From positions 1-64,000 of the forward strand of contig CAJWEI010000002.1 of NCBI GenBank assembly GCA_913031285.1: a DNA stretch of 64,000 nt. The letters run 5' to 3'. A model generated the notes under the pieces. That model was given only the letters and a program-made list of their open reading frames with translations. It was not told the origin of the DNA and searched no databases. Origin of the DNA: an uncultured Alphaproteobacteria bacterium (GTDB lineage: Bacteria; Pseudomonadota; Alphaproteobacteria; Rhodobacterales; Rhodobacteraceae). A program made the position numbers and the translations under genes. Shown here one piece after another: positions 1-8,612 of this stretch; the first letter of the stretch is position 1; each line of letters starts with the position of its first letter.

Positions 1-412
1 AACCCGCGCCTTAAGCTTGGAAGGCTCTTATGATACCATTTCACCATACCCGCTCGTCAGGTAACGCTGATAGATCAAGCCCCATTTAACGTCAAGGACG
101 AAGCACTAGATTCTGGTAAAATTAGAGGAATTGGGGATCACAGCTTTGAAAGCTATCTGATAACTAAAGCTTTAACTCAATAAAAGTACCAATAAATTTT
201 CTTAATAAACGTCACTCAACGTTTAAAAACATTATAGGCATCTTCTATTTCAATAGTTTTTTCAATCAAGCAAAAGTGGCTTTGCACATTAACTATAAAG
301 CCCTTATTACCTCTAAGAGGAAGGAAGGGAGTATCAATTTTTATTGTCAACATTACGCTACTTAATTCTCAAGTGGTCATTCGGAGGCCTGTGCTCCTAC
401 TATCCCTTTCTG
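1..412. other. Left-edge stretch without an intact gene
   Basis: No complete gene is visible. A plus-strand frame open from 34 to the TAA at 181-183 reads like the tail of a protein (ending ...SYLITKALTQ). A second plus-strand frame that runs in from the left edge closes at about 62-64. The first frame is closed upstream by a TGA at 31-33, so the two could be a frameshifted C-terminus of a gene lying to the left, or coincidence. I do not recognise the family. The remainder, 184-412, is AT-rich and shows nothing definable. Confidence 0.3.
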
Positions 413-1663
413 TCAATTAAGGCGCATTGTGACTGACATTTTCTCACTTGCAGTCCTGAACCAGTTTTGGATTTTCTTTCTTTCAGCTTTCTCCATCCAA
501 GTTATGTTGGCCGGCGGCATTGCATGTGTGATACCCGATTGAATAAATATCGCATTTGCCTGTGCTGTTACATCCGCTTGAGTTTCTAAAAACACATATT
601 TAGGCGCATAGTGTATGCCCTCATAAACTGGCTCTCTGGCGTGACACATTGAGCAACGTCCAGTAACAATATCATAGACTTCTTCAAATCCATCAGTAGT
701 GGCAAATATTTCCTGCTTTTGCGTTAAGACCGCATCCTGCTGGGGGCTTTGAGAAAGAGACGCAGTCGAAAGCCACATAATAAGCAAAAATAAAAGCGCC
801 GTGACTAACCATGTCCACCTTGGATTACCAGCCCCTGAATGTATGGTATTAAAATAATGCCGGATGGTTACACCCATCAAAAAGATCAACCCGGCAATAA
901 GCCAATTATATTCACTCGCAAAGGCAAGCGGATAGTGATTGGAAAGCATCAAAAATATCACAGGTAAAGTAAGATAATTGTTATGCGTGGAGCGCAGTTT
1001 GGCAATCTTGCCGTATTTGGCATCTGGAACTTGACCACTTATCAAATTATTAACGACAATTTTTTGGTTGGGCATGATAATGAAAAATACATTTGCCGTC
1101 ATAATTGTAGCGGTAAAGGCCCCCAAGTGTAAAAGTGCCGCCCGCCCGGTAAAGATTTGATCATACCCCCACGCCATAAGTACAAGTAGCCCAAATAGCA
1201 ATATCATGAGCATGGTAGGGTATCTTCCTAGTTGGGACTTACACAGGACATCATAAATGATCCAGCCAACCGTCAATGACCCTGCCGAAATCAATATGGC
1301 AGTCATTATGGTTAAATCAGCTTTTGCAGGATCAATAAGATAAAGCTCAGCACCAGCCCAATAGACAACCATCAATAAGGCAGCACCGGAAATCCATGTC
1401 ATATAGCTTTCCCATTTGAACCAAATCAAATGCTCAGGCATGTGAACAGGCGCAACTCGATATTTCTGTACGTGATAAAAGCCACCGCCATGAACTTGCC
1501 ATTCCTCTCCATCCACACCGTCCAAAAGTTCAGGACTTCGGCGTAACCCAAGATCTAAAGCTATAAAATAAAAAGAAGTACCAATCCAAGCCATTGCCGT
1601 AATAACATGCAGCCACCTAACCGCAAAGGCTAACCAATCCCAGATTATCGCAATATCACTCAT
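413..1663 (-). CDS. puuD: Membrane-bound urate hydroxylase (PuuD) with C-terminal cytochrome c
   Basis: A 416-residue protein that should oxidise urate to 5-hydroxyisourate at the inner membrane and pass electrons to the respiratory chain, unlike soluble cofactor-free uricase. About eight hydrophobic segments fill residues 12-310, with the PuuD N-terminal signature (WLHVITAMAWIG, then a VAPVHMPEHLIWFKWE stretch). A cytochrome c tail follows with a CSMCH haem motif at 337-341 and a candidate axial Met in HAMPP near 382. The length is normal for the fused membrane form. The gene is divergent from a LysR regulator and sits with uraH, puuE-uraD and allA, which supports the role. The ATG at 1663 fits the family N-terminus. 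Confidence 0.9.
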   Translation of the reverse strand: MSDIAIIWDWLAFAVRWLHVITAMAWIGTSFYFIALDLGLRRSPELLDGVDGEEWQVHGGGFYHVQKYRVAPVHMPEHLIWFKWESYMTWISGAALLMVVYWAGAELYLIDPAKADLTIMTAILISAGSLTVGWIIYDVLCKSQLGRYPTMLMILLFGLLVLMAWGYDQIFTGRAALLHLGAFTATIMTANVFFIIMPNQKIVVNNLISGQVPDAKYGKIAKLRSTHNNYLTLPVIFLMLSNHYPLAFASEYNWLIAGLIFLMGVTIRHYFNTIHSGAGNPRWTWLVTALLFLLIMWLSTASLSQSPQQDAVLTQKQEIFATTDGFEEVYDIVTGRCSMCHAREPVYEGIHYAPKYVFLETQADVTAQANAIFIQSGITHAMPPANITWMEKAERKKIQNWFRTASEKMSVTMRLN

Positions 1664-1713
1664 GACGGGTCCTTGCTTGGCCTATTTACATCCTAGCTCT
1701 TTGTAAGATTTAC

Positions 1714-1729
1714 TTGTATTATGAAACAA
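1714..1729. promoter_or_regulatory. Possible LysR-type operator between puuD and the LysR gene
   Basis: The 95-base divergent intergenic region contains TTGT-N8-ACAA (arms 1714-1717 and 1726-1729), an interrupted dyad compatible with the T-N11-A class bound by LysR regulators. It lies about 30 bases upstream of the lysR-type start and 50 upstream of puuD, where such a site would control both. The assignment rests on position and symmetry only. Confidence 0.35.
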
Positions 1730-1758
1730 ATCCAAGCTGTTTCAAGAAAATCCAGTAA

Positions 1759-2691
1759 ATGTCTTATATTGATAACATTCGCACGTTCGTTCGGGTCTAC
1801 GATCTTGGTAACATGTCGGCTGCGGCCCGCGACCAGCGCATTTCACCTGCAGTAGCATCTTCTCGTATTTCACAACTTGAAGATTACTTGGGCGTTAGAT
1901 TGTTTCAAAGGACAACGCGTAAACTTCACCCAACCGAGCAAGGTAAGCTTTTTTACAATGGCGCAACGCAAGTATTGAACGCGATTGAAGACGCTGAAAC
2001 ACAGGTTCAAAATGTCACTCAAACGCCACGTGGTTCAATATATATTGGCACTCCCTTTAGCATAGGGCGTCGTTTTATCGCTCCTGCTGTACCTGCGTTT
2101 AAGAGAGTATATCCAATGATTGATATTCGCATGCGCCTTTCTGATCGGGGCATCGACATCGCTGGTGAAGGTTTAGATATGGCGTTTTTCTTAGGCCTGC
2201 CAAAAGACTCTTCCCTGAAAATGAAAAAAATTGGTGATTGTCCAAGGCTTTTATGTGCGGCACCGAGCTATTTTAAAGCGCGAGGCATACCCCAATCTCC
2301 CCAAGAGCTAGTGGATGGATTACATGATTGTTTGCAATTGCGCTTTCCCGGCGCAACAGAATTTCAATGGCCCCTAAAAACTGCCAACGGCATCAAGAGC
2401 TTTGCAGTGGCGGGTCCTTTTGAAACGGATGATGGCGATATCCTGACAAATTGGGCGCTGGATGGCTTGGGCATAATTCTAAAGCCTTACTTTGAGGTTA
2501 TGCAGTATCTAAAATCCGGTGCATTAGTCCCTGTTTTACCCAATAACAGGCCGCCTGACTTACAAATTGGCTGTCTTTACCCACACCGCAAACAACAAGA
2601 TCCCAAGACCCGGTTTTTCATAGACTTCATTTCCCAGCGCATCAGTAAGAGTATGAAAAGTCTAATGAAGGGCACTCAACTTCCGCGATAG
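1759..2691 (+). CDS. LysR-family transcriptional regulator
   Basis: A 310-residue regulator with an N-terminal winged helix-turn-helix (residues 1-60; AAARDQRISPAVASSRISQLE is the recognition region) and a periplasmic-binding-like effector domain from about 90 to 295. It is transcribed away from puuD, and its 3' end overlaps that of uraH by 16 bases tail to tail. The placement suggests it controls the purine-degradation genes, with a purine intermediate as probable ligand. That is inferred from neighbourhood; the LysR fold alone says nothing of specificity. Confidence 0.85.
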   Translation: MSYIDNIRTFVRVYDLGNMSAAARDQRISPAVASSRISQLEDYLGVRLFQRTTRKLHPTEQGKLFYNGATQVLNAIEDAETQVQNVTQTPRGSIYIGTPFSIGRRFIAPAVPAFKRVYPMIDIRMRLSDRGIDIAGEGLDMAFFLGLPKDSSLKMKKIGDCPRLLCAAPSYFKARGIPQSPQELVDGLHDCLQLRFPGATEFQWPLKTANGIKSFAVAGPFETDDGDILTNWALDGLGIILKPYFEVMQYLKSGALVPVLPNNRPPDLQIGCLYPHRKQQDPKTRFFIDFISQRISKSMKSLMKGTQLPR

Positions 2692-3029
2692 GTCGAATAA
2701 CCGAAAGGCGACAAAAGCAAAGGCACGTGATAATGGGCCTCCTTCGCCATGTTAAATTGGATTGGAACTCTGTCTAAAAATAATTCGGAACGATCGGTAC
2801 CGGTTGAATGTATTATGTAGTCCCCAGCGTTGAATATCAATTCGTAAACACCCGTTTGGAATTTATCTTCAGGCAAGATTGGTGCATCCGTTCGACCATC
2901 AGAATTGCTATGCATGATTTTGAGATGTATGCGATGATCGCCTTCTAAACGGAAAAGATCAATCCTAACACCTTCGGCGGGACGGCCTTTGGCCGTGTCC
3001 AATATATGGGTTGTCAAATATCCAGACAT
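2676..3029 (-). CDS. uraH: 5-hydroxyisourate hydrolase (transthyretin-like)
   Basis: A 117-residue transthyretin-related protein that hydrolyses 5-hydroxyisourate, the PuuD product, to OHCU. The N-terminal pattern LTTHILDTAKGRPAEGV with its conserved His and the C-terminal tetrapeptide YRGS are diagnostic of HIUase rather than vertebrate transthyretin. The length is typical. The gene is convergent with the LysR gene and divergent from puuE-uraD, whose start is about 140 bases away, so the intergenic region 3030-3171 probably carries back-to-back promoters. Confidence 0.93.
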   Translation of the reverse strand: MSGYLTTHILDTAKGRPAEGVRIDLFRLEGDHRIHLKIMHSNSDGRTDAPILPEDKFQTGVYELIFNAGDYIIHSTGTDRSELFLDRVPIQFNMAKEAHYHVPLLLSPFGYSTYRGS

Positions 3030-3171
3030 GTATGTCCTCTTTCTTTAAAACCGGAACCATTCCTTATTGCACTTATATGCACAAGCGTACCTAAAATTAT
3101 AAACTGTTTCAAAATTTGCTTGAAATTAAATTTTAAGTATGGTGGTAGAAACCTGGTATGAGAGGCATAAA

Positions 3172-4587
3172 ATGACGCCATATAAGCGTAATATGCGAGG
3201 ATACGGCCAAAATCCACCTGCAGCCGATTGGCCGCATGGGGCAAATATAGCAATTCAAGTCGTGCTAAATTATGAAGAGGGTGGGGAAAGCTCGATCCTT
3301 CATGGCGACCCAAGTTCGGAAGCTTTCTTATCTGAAATTGTTGGAGCATCAGCCTGGCCAGATCAGCGGCATTGGAATATGGAGAGTATATACGAATATG
3401 GAGCTCGTGCCGGTTTCTGGCGGCTTCATAGGCTGTTCAATGAATTTGATATTCCAGTGACTGTATTCGGTGTCGCCTCAGCACTCGCGCGTAGTCCCGA
3501 ACAAACCCGAGCAATGCAATCCGCCAATTGGGAAATTGCAAGCCACGGTTTTAAATGGATTGAACACAAAGATATGTCACCAACAGAAGAAACAGAACAT
3601 ATCAAGCAAGCGATCAAACTGCACAAGGAAGTGACGGGAAATCGACCGGAGGGATGGTACACTGGCCGTTGCTCAGAAAACACTGTCGATCTGGTTAGCG
3701 CACAAGGTGGGTTTGAGTATATTTCTGACAGTTATGCAGACGACCTTCCTTATTGGGTGCGCTCAAATGGAAAGGATCAATTGATTATTCCTTACACGCT
3801 GGACGCGAATGATATGCGATTTGCAACAACGCAAGGTTTTAATTCTAGCGACCAGTTTTTCACTTATCTCAAAGATAGCTTTGATGCTATTTATAGCGAA
3901 GGTATACAGGGTCAGCCGAAAATGCTATCAATAGGCTTACACTGTCGCCTGGTAGGCAGACCAGGTCGCATCATGGGGCTGCGTCGCTTTATAGAATATG
4001 CGCAATCTCACAGTAAAGTCTGGTTCGCCCGTCGTATTGATATTGCAAAACATTGGCGCACCCACCATCCAGCAATAAGATTTGAGCGCCCATCTGAAAT
4101 GGAACAGGAACGGTTTTTAGAGCTGTTTGGCAGCATATTTGAGCACTCTGAGTGGATCGCACTAGGCGCATTTCAATTAGAACTAAGTCCGGCGCATGAC
4201 AGTGCCATTGGATTACATAATGCATTGGCAAGAATTTTCAGAACGGCAAGTAGGGATCAGAGGCTCGCTGTTTTGCGCGCCCATCCAGATCTTGCGGGAA
4301 AACTGGCGAAGGCCAAAAGATTGACACAAGCCTCAAACGAAGAGCAAGCGGGGGCAGGTCTTGACGCCCTGACAGACAGTGAGCGTGAGACATTTGAAAC
4401 TTTGAATGGCTACTATTCCAAAAAACATGGTTTCCCTTTCATCATCGCGGTAGGAGATAATACCAAATCAAGCATACTAAAAGCCTTCAAAGAAAGGCTA
4501 GACAATAATTCTCATATTGAGTTTGAGGCGGCTTGCAAACAAGTCGAACGCATTGCTGAACTTAGGTTGCAAGGCATGCTCCCATGA
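3172..4587 (+). CDS. puuE-uraD: Fused allantoinase (PuuE) and OHCU decarboxylase (UraD)
   Basis: A bifunctional protein of about 471 residues. The N-terminal 300 residues are a polysaccharide-deacetylase-like, metal-independent allantoinase (opening RNMRGYGQNPP; ASHGFKWIEH and GWYTGRCSENT motifs). The C-terminal 160 residues are OHCU decarboxylase (LRAHPDLAGK near 385 and FPFIIAV near 425). One chain thus makes S-allantoin from OHCU and then opens it to allantoate. An upstream ATG at 3139 is possible, but 3172 has an AGAGG eight bases before it and matches the family N-terminus. The 3' end overlaps allA by four bases, so the two are translationally coupled. Confidence 0.9.
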   Translation: MTPYKRNMRGYGQNPPAADWPHGANIAIQVVLNYEEGGESSILHGDPSSEAFLSEIVGASAWPDQRHWNMESIYEYGARAGFWRLHRLFNEFDIPVTVFGVASALARSPEQTRAMQSANWEIASHGFKWIEHKDMSPTEETEHIKQAIKLHKEVTGNRPEGWYTGRCSENTVDLVSAQGGFEYISDSYADDLPYWVRSNGKDQLIIPYTLDANDMRFATTQGFNSSDQFFTYLKDSFDAIYSEGIQGQPKMLSIGLHCRLVGRPGRIMGLRRFIEYAQSHSKVWFARRIDIAKHWRTHHPAIRFERPSEMEQERFLELFGSIFEHSEWIALGAFQLELSPAHDSAIGLHNALARIFRTASRDQRLAVLRAHPDLAGKLAKAKRLTQASNEEQAGAGLDALTDSERETFETLNGYYSKKHGFPFIIAVGDNTKSSILKAFKERLDNNSHIEFEAACKQVERIAELRLQGMLP

Positions 4588-5081
4588 CGCAGAACCTATA
4601 TACCAAACCCTTAACCTCTGAGGCTTTTGCGCCCTTTGGAGATATTTTGGACTTCTCTGGCCAACCCGATAAGATAATCAATCAGGGCTTTTGCGAGCGA
4701 TACGATGACCGAGCCGCAATAGATTTTTCAGACGGACGATCCGGGATAAGTCTGTTTAATGCAAAACCGCGGACAATGCCTTATAAATTGGACATGATGG
4801 AGCGCCATCCCCTCGGCTCACAAGCATTTATTCCGATGACTTATTCAGCTTTTTTAATAACTGTAGCTTTAGATGCGAATGATACTCCCACGCATCCCAT
4901 TGCTTTCTTGAGCGAACCAGGACAAGCAATCAATCTTCACCGTAATATCTGGCATGGGGTTCTCACTCCCTTGCAAGACCCTGGGATCTTCGCGGTTATC
5001 GATAGGATCGGACCAGAGGTCAACCTAGAGGAATTTTTTTTTACGCAGCCTTACACAGTGGCTCACGAAGTCGATTTTTGA
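4584..5081 (+). CDS. allA: Ureidoglycolate lyase
   Basis: A 165-residue cupin-fold protein that splits ureidoglycolate into glyoxylate and urea, the last step of ureide breakdown. Family features include the opening KPLTSEAFAPFGDIL, the ERHPLGSQAFIPM segment near residue 73 and NLHRNIWHGVLTPL near 115 carrying the metal-binding His. It overlaps the end of puuE-uraD (ATGA) and is therefore co-translated with it. Allantoicase or allantoate amidohydrolase, needed for the step in between, is not present in this window. Confidence 0.9.
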   Translation: MTQNLYTKPLTSEAFAPFGDILDFSGQPDKIINQGFCERYDDRAAIDFSDGRSGISLFNAKPRTMPYKLDMMERHPLGSQAFIPMTYSAFLITVALDANDTPTHPIAFLSEPGQAINLHRNIWHGVLTPLQDPGIFAVIDRIGPEVNLEEFFFTQPYTVAHEVDF

Positions 5082-5104
5082 ATATTTTTCTGAACCGCAA
5101 TTAT

Positions 5105-5866
5105 CTAATAAGTTTCTTTTTCCGCCCAACCGGCAAAGGTTTGTTCCAAAAGTACAACGATATAATAAAGAACTATGCCTAGGACTGCCAAAGTAATAAG
5201 AACTGCGAACATCAAGGGATAATCTGAATTTGTTTTCCCAGAGTCGAAAAGTGCCCCAAGTCCGCGCCCATGAGGACTGACTATTTCCATCAAATTTGTT
5301 CCAATGAACGCCAAAGATACCGAGACCTTCAAAGCACCAAAAAATTCTGGAAGAGTTTTAGGCAAAGCTATTTTCCAAAAAATAGTCATATCAGACGCTC
5401 CTAGGGAGCGCAGAATATCTCTATACTCCGCCTCAAGTGTCGATAATCCAATAGAGATCGATACTGCTATAGGAAAAAATGAAATCATAAAGGCTATCAA
5501 GATGGTGTTGAAATCATGTGCACCAACAAACATTAGTGCAACAATCGGTACAACAGTCGCTTTAGGTATCGCGTTAAAGCCTACTAGCAAAGGGTAGAGA
5601 GCCTCTCGCATAGTTTTACTCATGCCCATCACCATACCGATTAGAACACCAAATAAAATCGAAATAAGTAATCCAATTACGGTGCGCCAAAGTGTTTGCC
5701 AACCCATTATAAAAAATAACTCCCAATACTTCAAAAAAGCAGGGCCTAAATCAGAGGGTGATGCCATTTTATAGTTTGGCCAGTCATTCAACCAAACAAC
5801 TAATTCCCAAAAAATTAAAAATAATAGTGTTGCAACAATAGGAATGAACACTCTTTTCAAACGCAT
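5105..5866 (-). CDS. ABC transporter permease (SsuC/TauC type)
   Basis: The membrane subunit of an importer, about 253 residues with six predicted membrane segments and the permease EAA loop near residues 155-175 (EAEYRDILRSLGASDMTIFWKIALP). An ATG at 5899 also exists, but 5866 has AGAGG seven bases upstream and gives a normal N-terminus. It is third in an SBP-ATPase-permease operon. The family imports sulfonates, nitrate, hydroxymethylpyrimidine and related compounds; the binding protein and purine context favour a heterocycle here, but this is inference. Confidence 0.85.
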   Translation of the reverse strand: MRLKRVFIPIVATLLFLIFWELVVWLNDWPNYKMASPSDLGPAFLKYWELFFIMGWQTLWRTVIGLLISILFGVLIGMVMGMSKTMREALYPLLVGFNAIPKATVVPIVALMFVGAHDFNTILIAFMISFFPIAVSISIGLSTLEAEYRDILRSLGASDMTIFWKIALPKTLPEFFGALKVSVSLAFIGTNLMEIVSPHGRGLGALFDSGKTNSDYPLMFAVLITLAVLGIVLYYIVVLLEQTFAGWAEKETY

Positions 5867-5882
5867 TAAAGCTACCTCTATT

Positions 5883-6653
5883 TCAACTTGCTTGCGCAAT
5901 GCGAATTTGTTTTCGCAATTCTTTTAACATCGCCGTGGACTTTGCTGTGAAAAGTAGTTCAATATTCCGTTTTTCCGAAAACTCTACATCCATTAAATAT
6001 TGGGTCATAGCAGGACGTCCTGACAAAACAGCAACTTGGTCTGCTAAAAAAATTGATTCTCTCAGATCATGAGTTATAAGAAGGCCCGTAAACGGCTCTT
6101 CAGCTTTTACGTCAAGCAGTACTTGCCATAAATCTTCTCGAGTGAACGCATCTAAGGCGCCAAATGGTTCGTCCATTATTAAGACCTTTGGTTTATGGAC
6201 AATAGCCCTACAAAGAGAAGCTCTCTGACGCATACCGCCAGATAATTCTGATGGCCGGCGCCCCGCAAAATCAGCTAATCCCACTAAAGATAATAAGCGT
6301 TCAGCGCGTCCCACTTTTTCCTTTTTTGGCATTTTAGGAGCTACAATCTCTAAAGGAAGCATAATATTGTCTAATATTGTTCGCCATTCCAACAGAACGG
6401 GATTCTGAAACGCCATACCGACATTACTACGAGGTGACACGACCTTTTCGCCCTCCAAAAAGATTTCGCCTCTGTCAGGTTTTAAAAGTCCAGAAATTAA
6501 ACGGGTAAGCGTTGATTTTCCACAACCGGAGGGGCCAACAACCGCGGTGAGGCTATCTCTTTCGACAGACAGATCGAGATTTTTTAATACCTTTATTGGA
6601 CCATCATCACTTTCGAAGGCGTGTGACACGTTGCGGATTTTAATTAAGCTCAT
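5883..6653 (-). CDS. ABC transporter ATP-binding protein
   Basis: A 256-residue ATPase with Walker A GPSGCGKST near 38-46, Q-loop AFQNP near 81, signature LSGGMRQR near 137, Walker B VLIMDEPFGALD near 157 and the switch His in LLITHD near 192. It belongs to the nitrate/taurine/HMP importer group. It lies between the binding-protein gene (60-base gap holding a strong hairpin) and the permease (16-base gap). Confidence 0.9.
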   Translation of the reverse strand: MSLIKIRNVSHAFESDDGPIKVLKNLDLSVERDSLTAVVGPSGCGKSTLTRLISGLLKPDRGEIFLEGEKVVSPRSNVGMAFQNPVLLEWRTILDNIMLPLEIVAPKMPKKEKVGRAERLLSLVGLADFAGRRPSELSGGMRQRASLCRAIVHKPKVLIMDEPFGALDAFTREDLWQVLLDVKAEEPFTGLLITHDLRESIFLADQVAVLSGRPAMTQYLMDVEFSEKRNIELLFTAKSTAMLKELRKQIRIAQAS

Positions 6654-6669
6654 ACAAGTCTCAGAATTT

Positions 6670-6691
6670 AAGTGGGCTTAACAGCCCACTT
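6670..6691 (-). promoter_or_regulatory. Intercistronic stem-loop after the binding-protein gene
   Basis: A perfect nine-base-pair hairpin (arms 6670-6678 and 6683-6691, four-base loop) sits in the gap between the substrate-binding-protein gene and the ATPase gene. On the transcribed strand it is followed by AAATTCTG rather than a T-run, so it is not a classic full terminator. Such hairpins after a binding-protein gene commonly protect the upstream mRNA and lower downstream expression, giving binding protein in excess. Confidence 0.6.
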
Positions 6692-6712
6692 TCCTCAATC
6701 TTTCGTCAACTG

Positions 6713-7714
6713 TTAATTTAAGTTAAAGCCATTCGCTGGTAAAAATCTATTGTCAAAATATAAGGAAGCATCCGGCGGGCTAGAAAACTCATAAGTTGTA
6801 GACATCTGTTCTAGAGAGCGAGCCATACGGCCCTCAGAAATATGGCCCATACCATTGGCTAGCGTATAATCCGTGACAACATTTGCATCAATTGCCAGTT
6901 GCAAACGACGTTCTTCAAGAGCTGAATCTGCTGCGGGATTGCGTTTCATTAAGCTCTCGATCGCTTTCCCTGGATCAGCAATAGCATCTTTCCAACCAGC
7001 AGCGACAGCTGCTAAAAAGCCTTTGACAATTTCTTTATTATTTTCTGCAAATTCGGTATTAACAATAATTGCATTTCCATAGAGTTCTAAGCCATAATCT
7101 GCCATTAAAAGCGTCGAAATATCAGCCTCATCAACGCCTAAGCGAACCAGATTTAAATAGGAGCTAAACGAAAATCCGGTTATCGCAGCAACATTGCCTT
7201 CAGCAAGCATTGGTTCTCTAGTTGGAAAACCTACTGGCTCCACAGTAATCTTATCCATTTCAAGATTGTTTTCAGCCGCAAAAATTGGGAATTGTGCCCA
7301 AGCTCCGTCTGGCGGTGGTGCACCTAATACCCTACCTTGCAAATCTTTCGGATTTTCAATACCCAGAGATTTACGGCCAATTACAGCGAAAGGTGGTTTG
7401 TCATAAACCATCATAACGGCAGTCACAGGAGCGCCGGCATTCTGATCAAGAAATTTCACCAGACTGTTAATATCCGCAAAACCAATAGGGTAAGCTCCAG
7501 TTGCAACCTTTGGAATAGCGTCCAAAGACCCTTTACCCGCAGATATTTCAACATCTAGGCCAGCTTTGGAAAAATGCCCAGCATCAATAGACTGAAAATA
7601 TGGCGCCGACGGGCCTTCGAACTTCCAATCAAGGGCAAATGACAGTTTTGTATCTGCATTTACAGAACTCGCTAGTAAGACAGTAATAGCAGTTAAGGCT
7701 GACCTAATTAACAT
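6713..7714 (-). CDS. ABC transporter substrate-binding protein (NMT1/THI5-like)
   Basis: A 333-residue periplasmic protein with a signal peptide (about residues 1-20, ending near VNA-DT) and the NMT1/THI5 opening LSFALDWKFEGPSAPYF, which resembles pyrimidine-precursor and riboflavin-type binding proteins. It is first in a three-gene importer operon that faces the urate genes tail to tail. The ligand may be a purine, ureide or pyrimidine, judged only from neighbours and family. The ATG at 7714 has AAGGAG a few bases upstream. Confidence 0.85.
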   Translation of the reverse strand: MLIRSALTAITVLLASSVNADTKLSFALDWKFEGPSAPYFQSIDAGHFSKAGLDVEISAGKGSLDAIPKVATGAYPIGFADINSLVKFLDQNAGAPVTAVMMVYDKPPFAVIGRKSLGIENPKDLQGRVLGAPPPDGAWAQFPIFAAENNLEMDKITVEPVGFPTREPMLAEGNVAAITGFSFSSYLNLVRLGVDEADISTLLMADYGLELYGNAIIVNTEFAENNKEIVKGFLAAVAAGWKDAIADPGKAIESLMKRNPAADSALEERRLQLAIDANVVTDYTLANGMGHISEGRMARSLEQMSTTYEFSSPPDASLYFDNRFLPANGFNLN

Positions 7715-8212
7715 ATTTTAACTCCTTTTGAGAAAATCAAGAACGACGGATTACTGTCAATATACAAGCTTGATCCTTTTCTTATTACAAACAAAATCTA
7801 CAGTACTTATAAATTTAACCAAAAAAAGTTGCGATTGGTTAGTTTTTAATCAAACTGACTGATGTCAGTCAGTAAATCGACATTATTGCCAATATGTTTA
7901 ATGGATCGTAGTAAAGTGACAGGATAAATGAAAACGTGTAGATGTTAGAGCGGCAAGGTTTCAACATTTATCATGAAAATTGATATATCAGGCCTTGGGC
8001 ATTACATGGGTTTCTAAATGTTTATTATGAGGTTAAACACCCTGCCAATCCTGCATTAAGAAAAATCTGAGGTTTGAATAATCAGTAGTATCTGCATTTG
8101 CCAAAGCTCCTTGATTAGTAATATTTACATAAAAAATTAGCAATTAGATGGATTTTGTTTATAGCGGTCAAAAGCCTCAAAATTAAAATAGGAGGTTTCT
8201 GATAAAGATTGA
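7715..8212. other. Intergenic region upstream of the ABC importer and DUF2794
   Basis: No complete gene. It holds the 20-base palindrome described separately. A short open stretch 7984-8070 (plus) ends ...VYYEVKHPANPALRKI and might be a gene remnant, but I cannot place it. A strong AGGAGG lies at 8190-8195, just before the DUF2794 gene. Confidence 0.5.
7854..7873. promoter_or_regulatory. Perfect 20-base palindrome, probable repressor operator
   Basis: Nine-base arms ACTGACTGA and TCAGTCAGT are separated by TG. The element lies 140 bases upstream of the binding-protein start. Palindromes of this length and spacing are typical of TetR-family operators, which often repeat TGAC/GTCA units. No TetR gene is in the window, so the regulator would be encoded elsewhere. 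It is not followed by a T-run, so a terminator is unlikely. Confidence 0.55.
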
Positions 8213-8608
8213 TTGTTCAAAATCCTTGATTTCTTTAAAAATCAAGACAACATAGAAATTATGGACAGTTTTTCCTCGATATCAAAATCATCCCCTGAGA
8301 AATTCATTGAGAAGGTCGCCTTTCAAAGGCTTGAGATGAGCATAATTTTATCTCTTTATGGACGTATGGTCGCCGCAGGGGAATGGAGGGATTATGGCAT
8401 TTCCATGCTTCATGATGCTGCCATCTTTTCAATCTTCAAACGCACGGCCGAACATCCTATTTATAGAATCGAAAAACGCCCCCGCCTGAAAAATCGGCAG
8501 GGCGAATATGCTGTGATAGGAATGGATGGGCGCATATTAAAACGCGGTCACGATTTGAAAACTGTAATCCAAGTCCTCGAACGCAAACTAATCCGATCTG
8601 TGAGCTAA
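8213..8608 (+). CDS. DUF2794 family protein
   Basis: A conserved alphaproteobacterial protein of unknown function. The core LSLYGRMVAAGEWRDYGI, then the YRIEKRPRLKNRQG stretch and LKRGHDLKTVIQVLERKLIR, is the DUF2794 signature. The reading frame opens with TTG at 8213 (AGGAGG at 8190-8195, rather far away). An in-frame ATG at 8261 gives 115 residues, closer to the usual length, but has no obvious ribosome site, so the start is unsettled. A dehydrogenase gene begins four bases after the stop. Confidence 0.8.
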   Translation: MFKILDFFKNQDNIEIMDSFSSISKSSPEKFIEKVAFQRLEMSIILSLYGRMVAAGEWRDYGISMLHDAAIFSIFKRTAEHPIYRIEKRPRLKNRQGEYAVIGMDGRILKRGHDLKTVIQVLERKLIRSVS

Positions 8609-8612
8609 AGGG

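Noticed and set aside
7715-7850. TPP riboswitch upstream of the NMT1-type importer
   Set aside because: No THI-element core sequences such as CTGAGA could be found on the transcribed strand.
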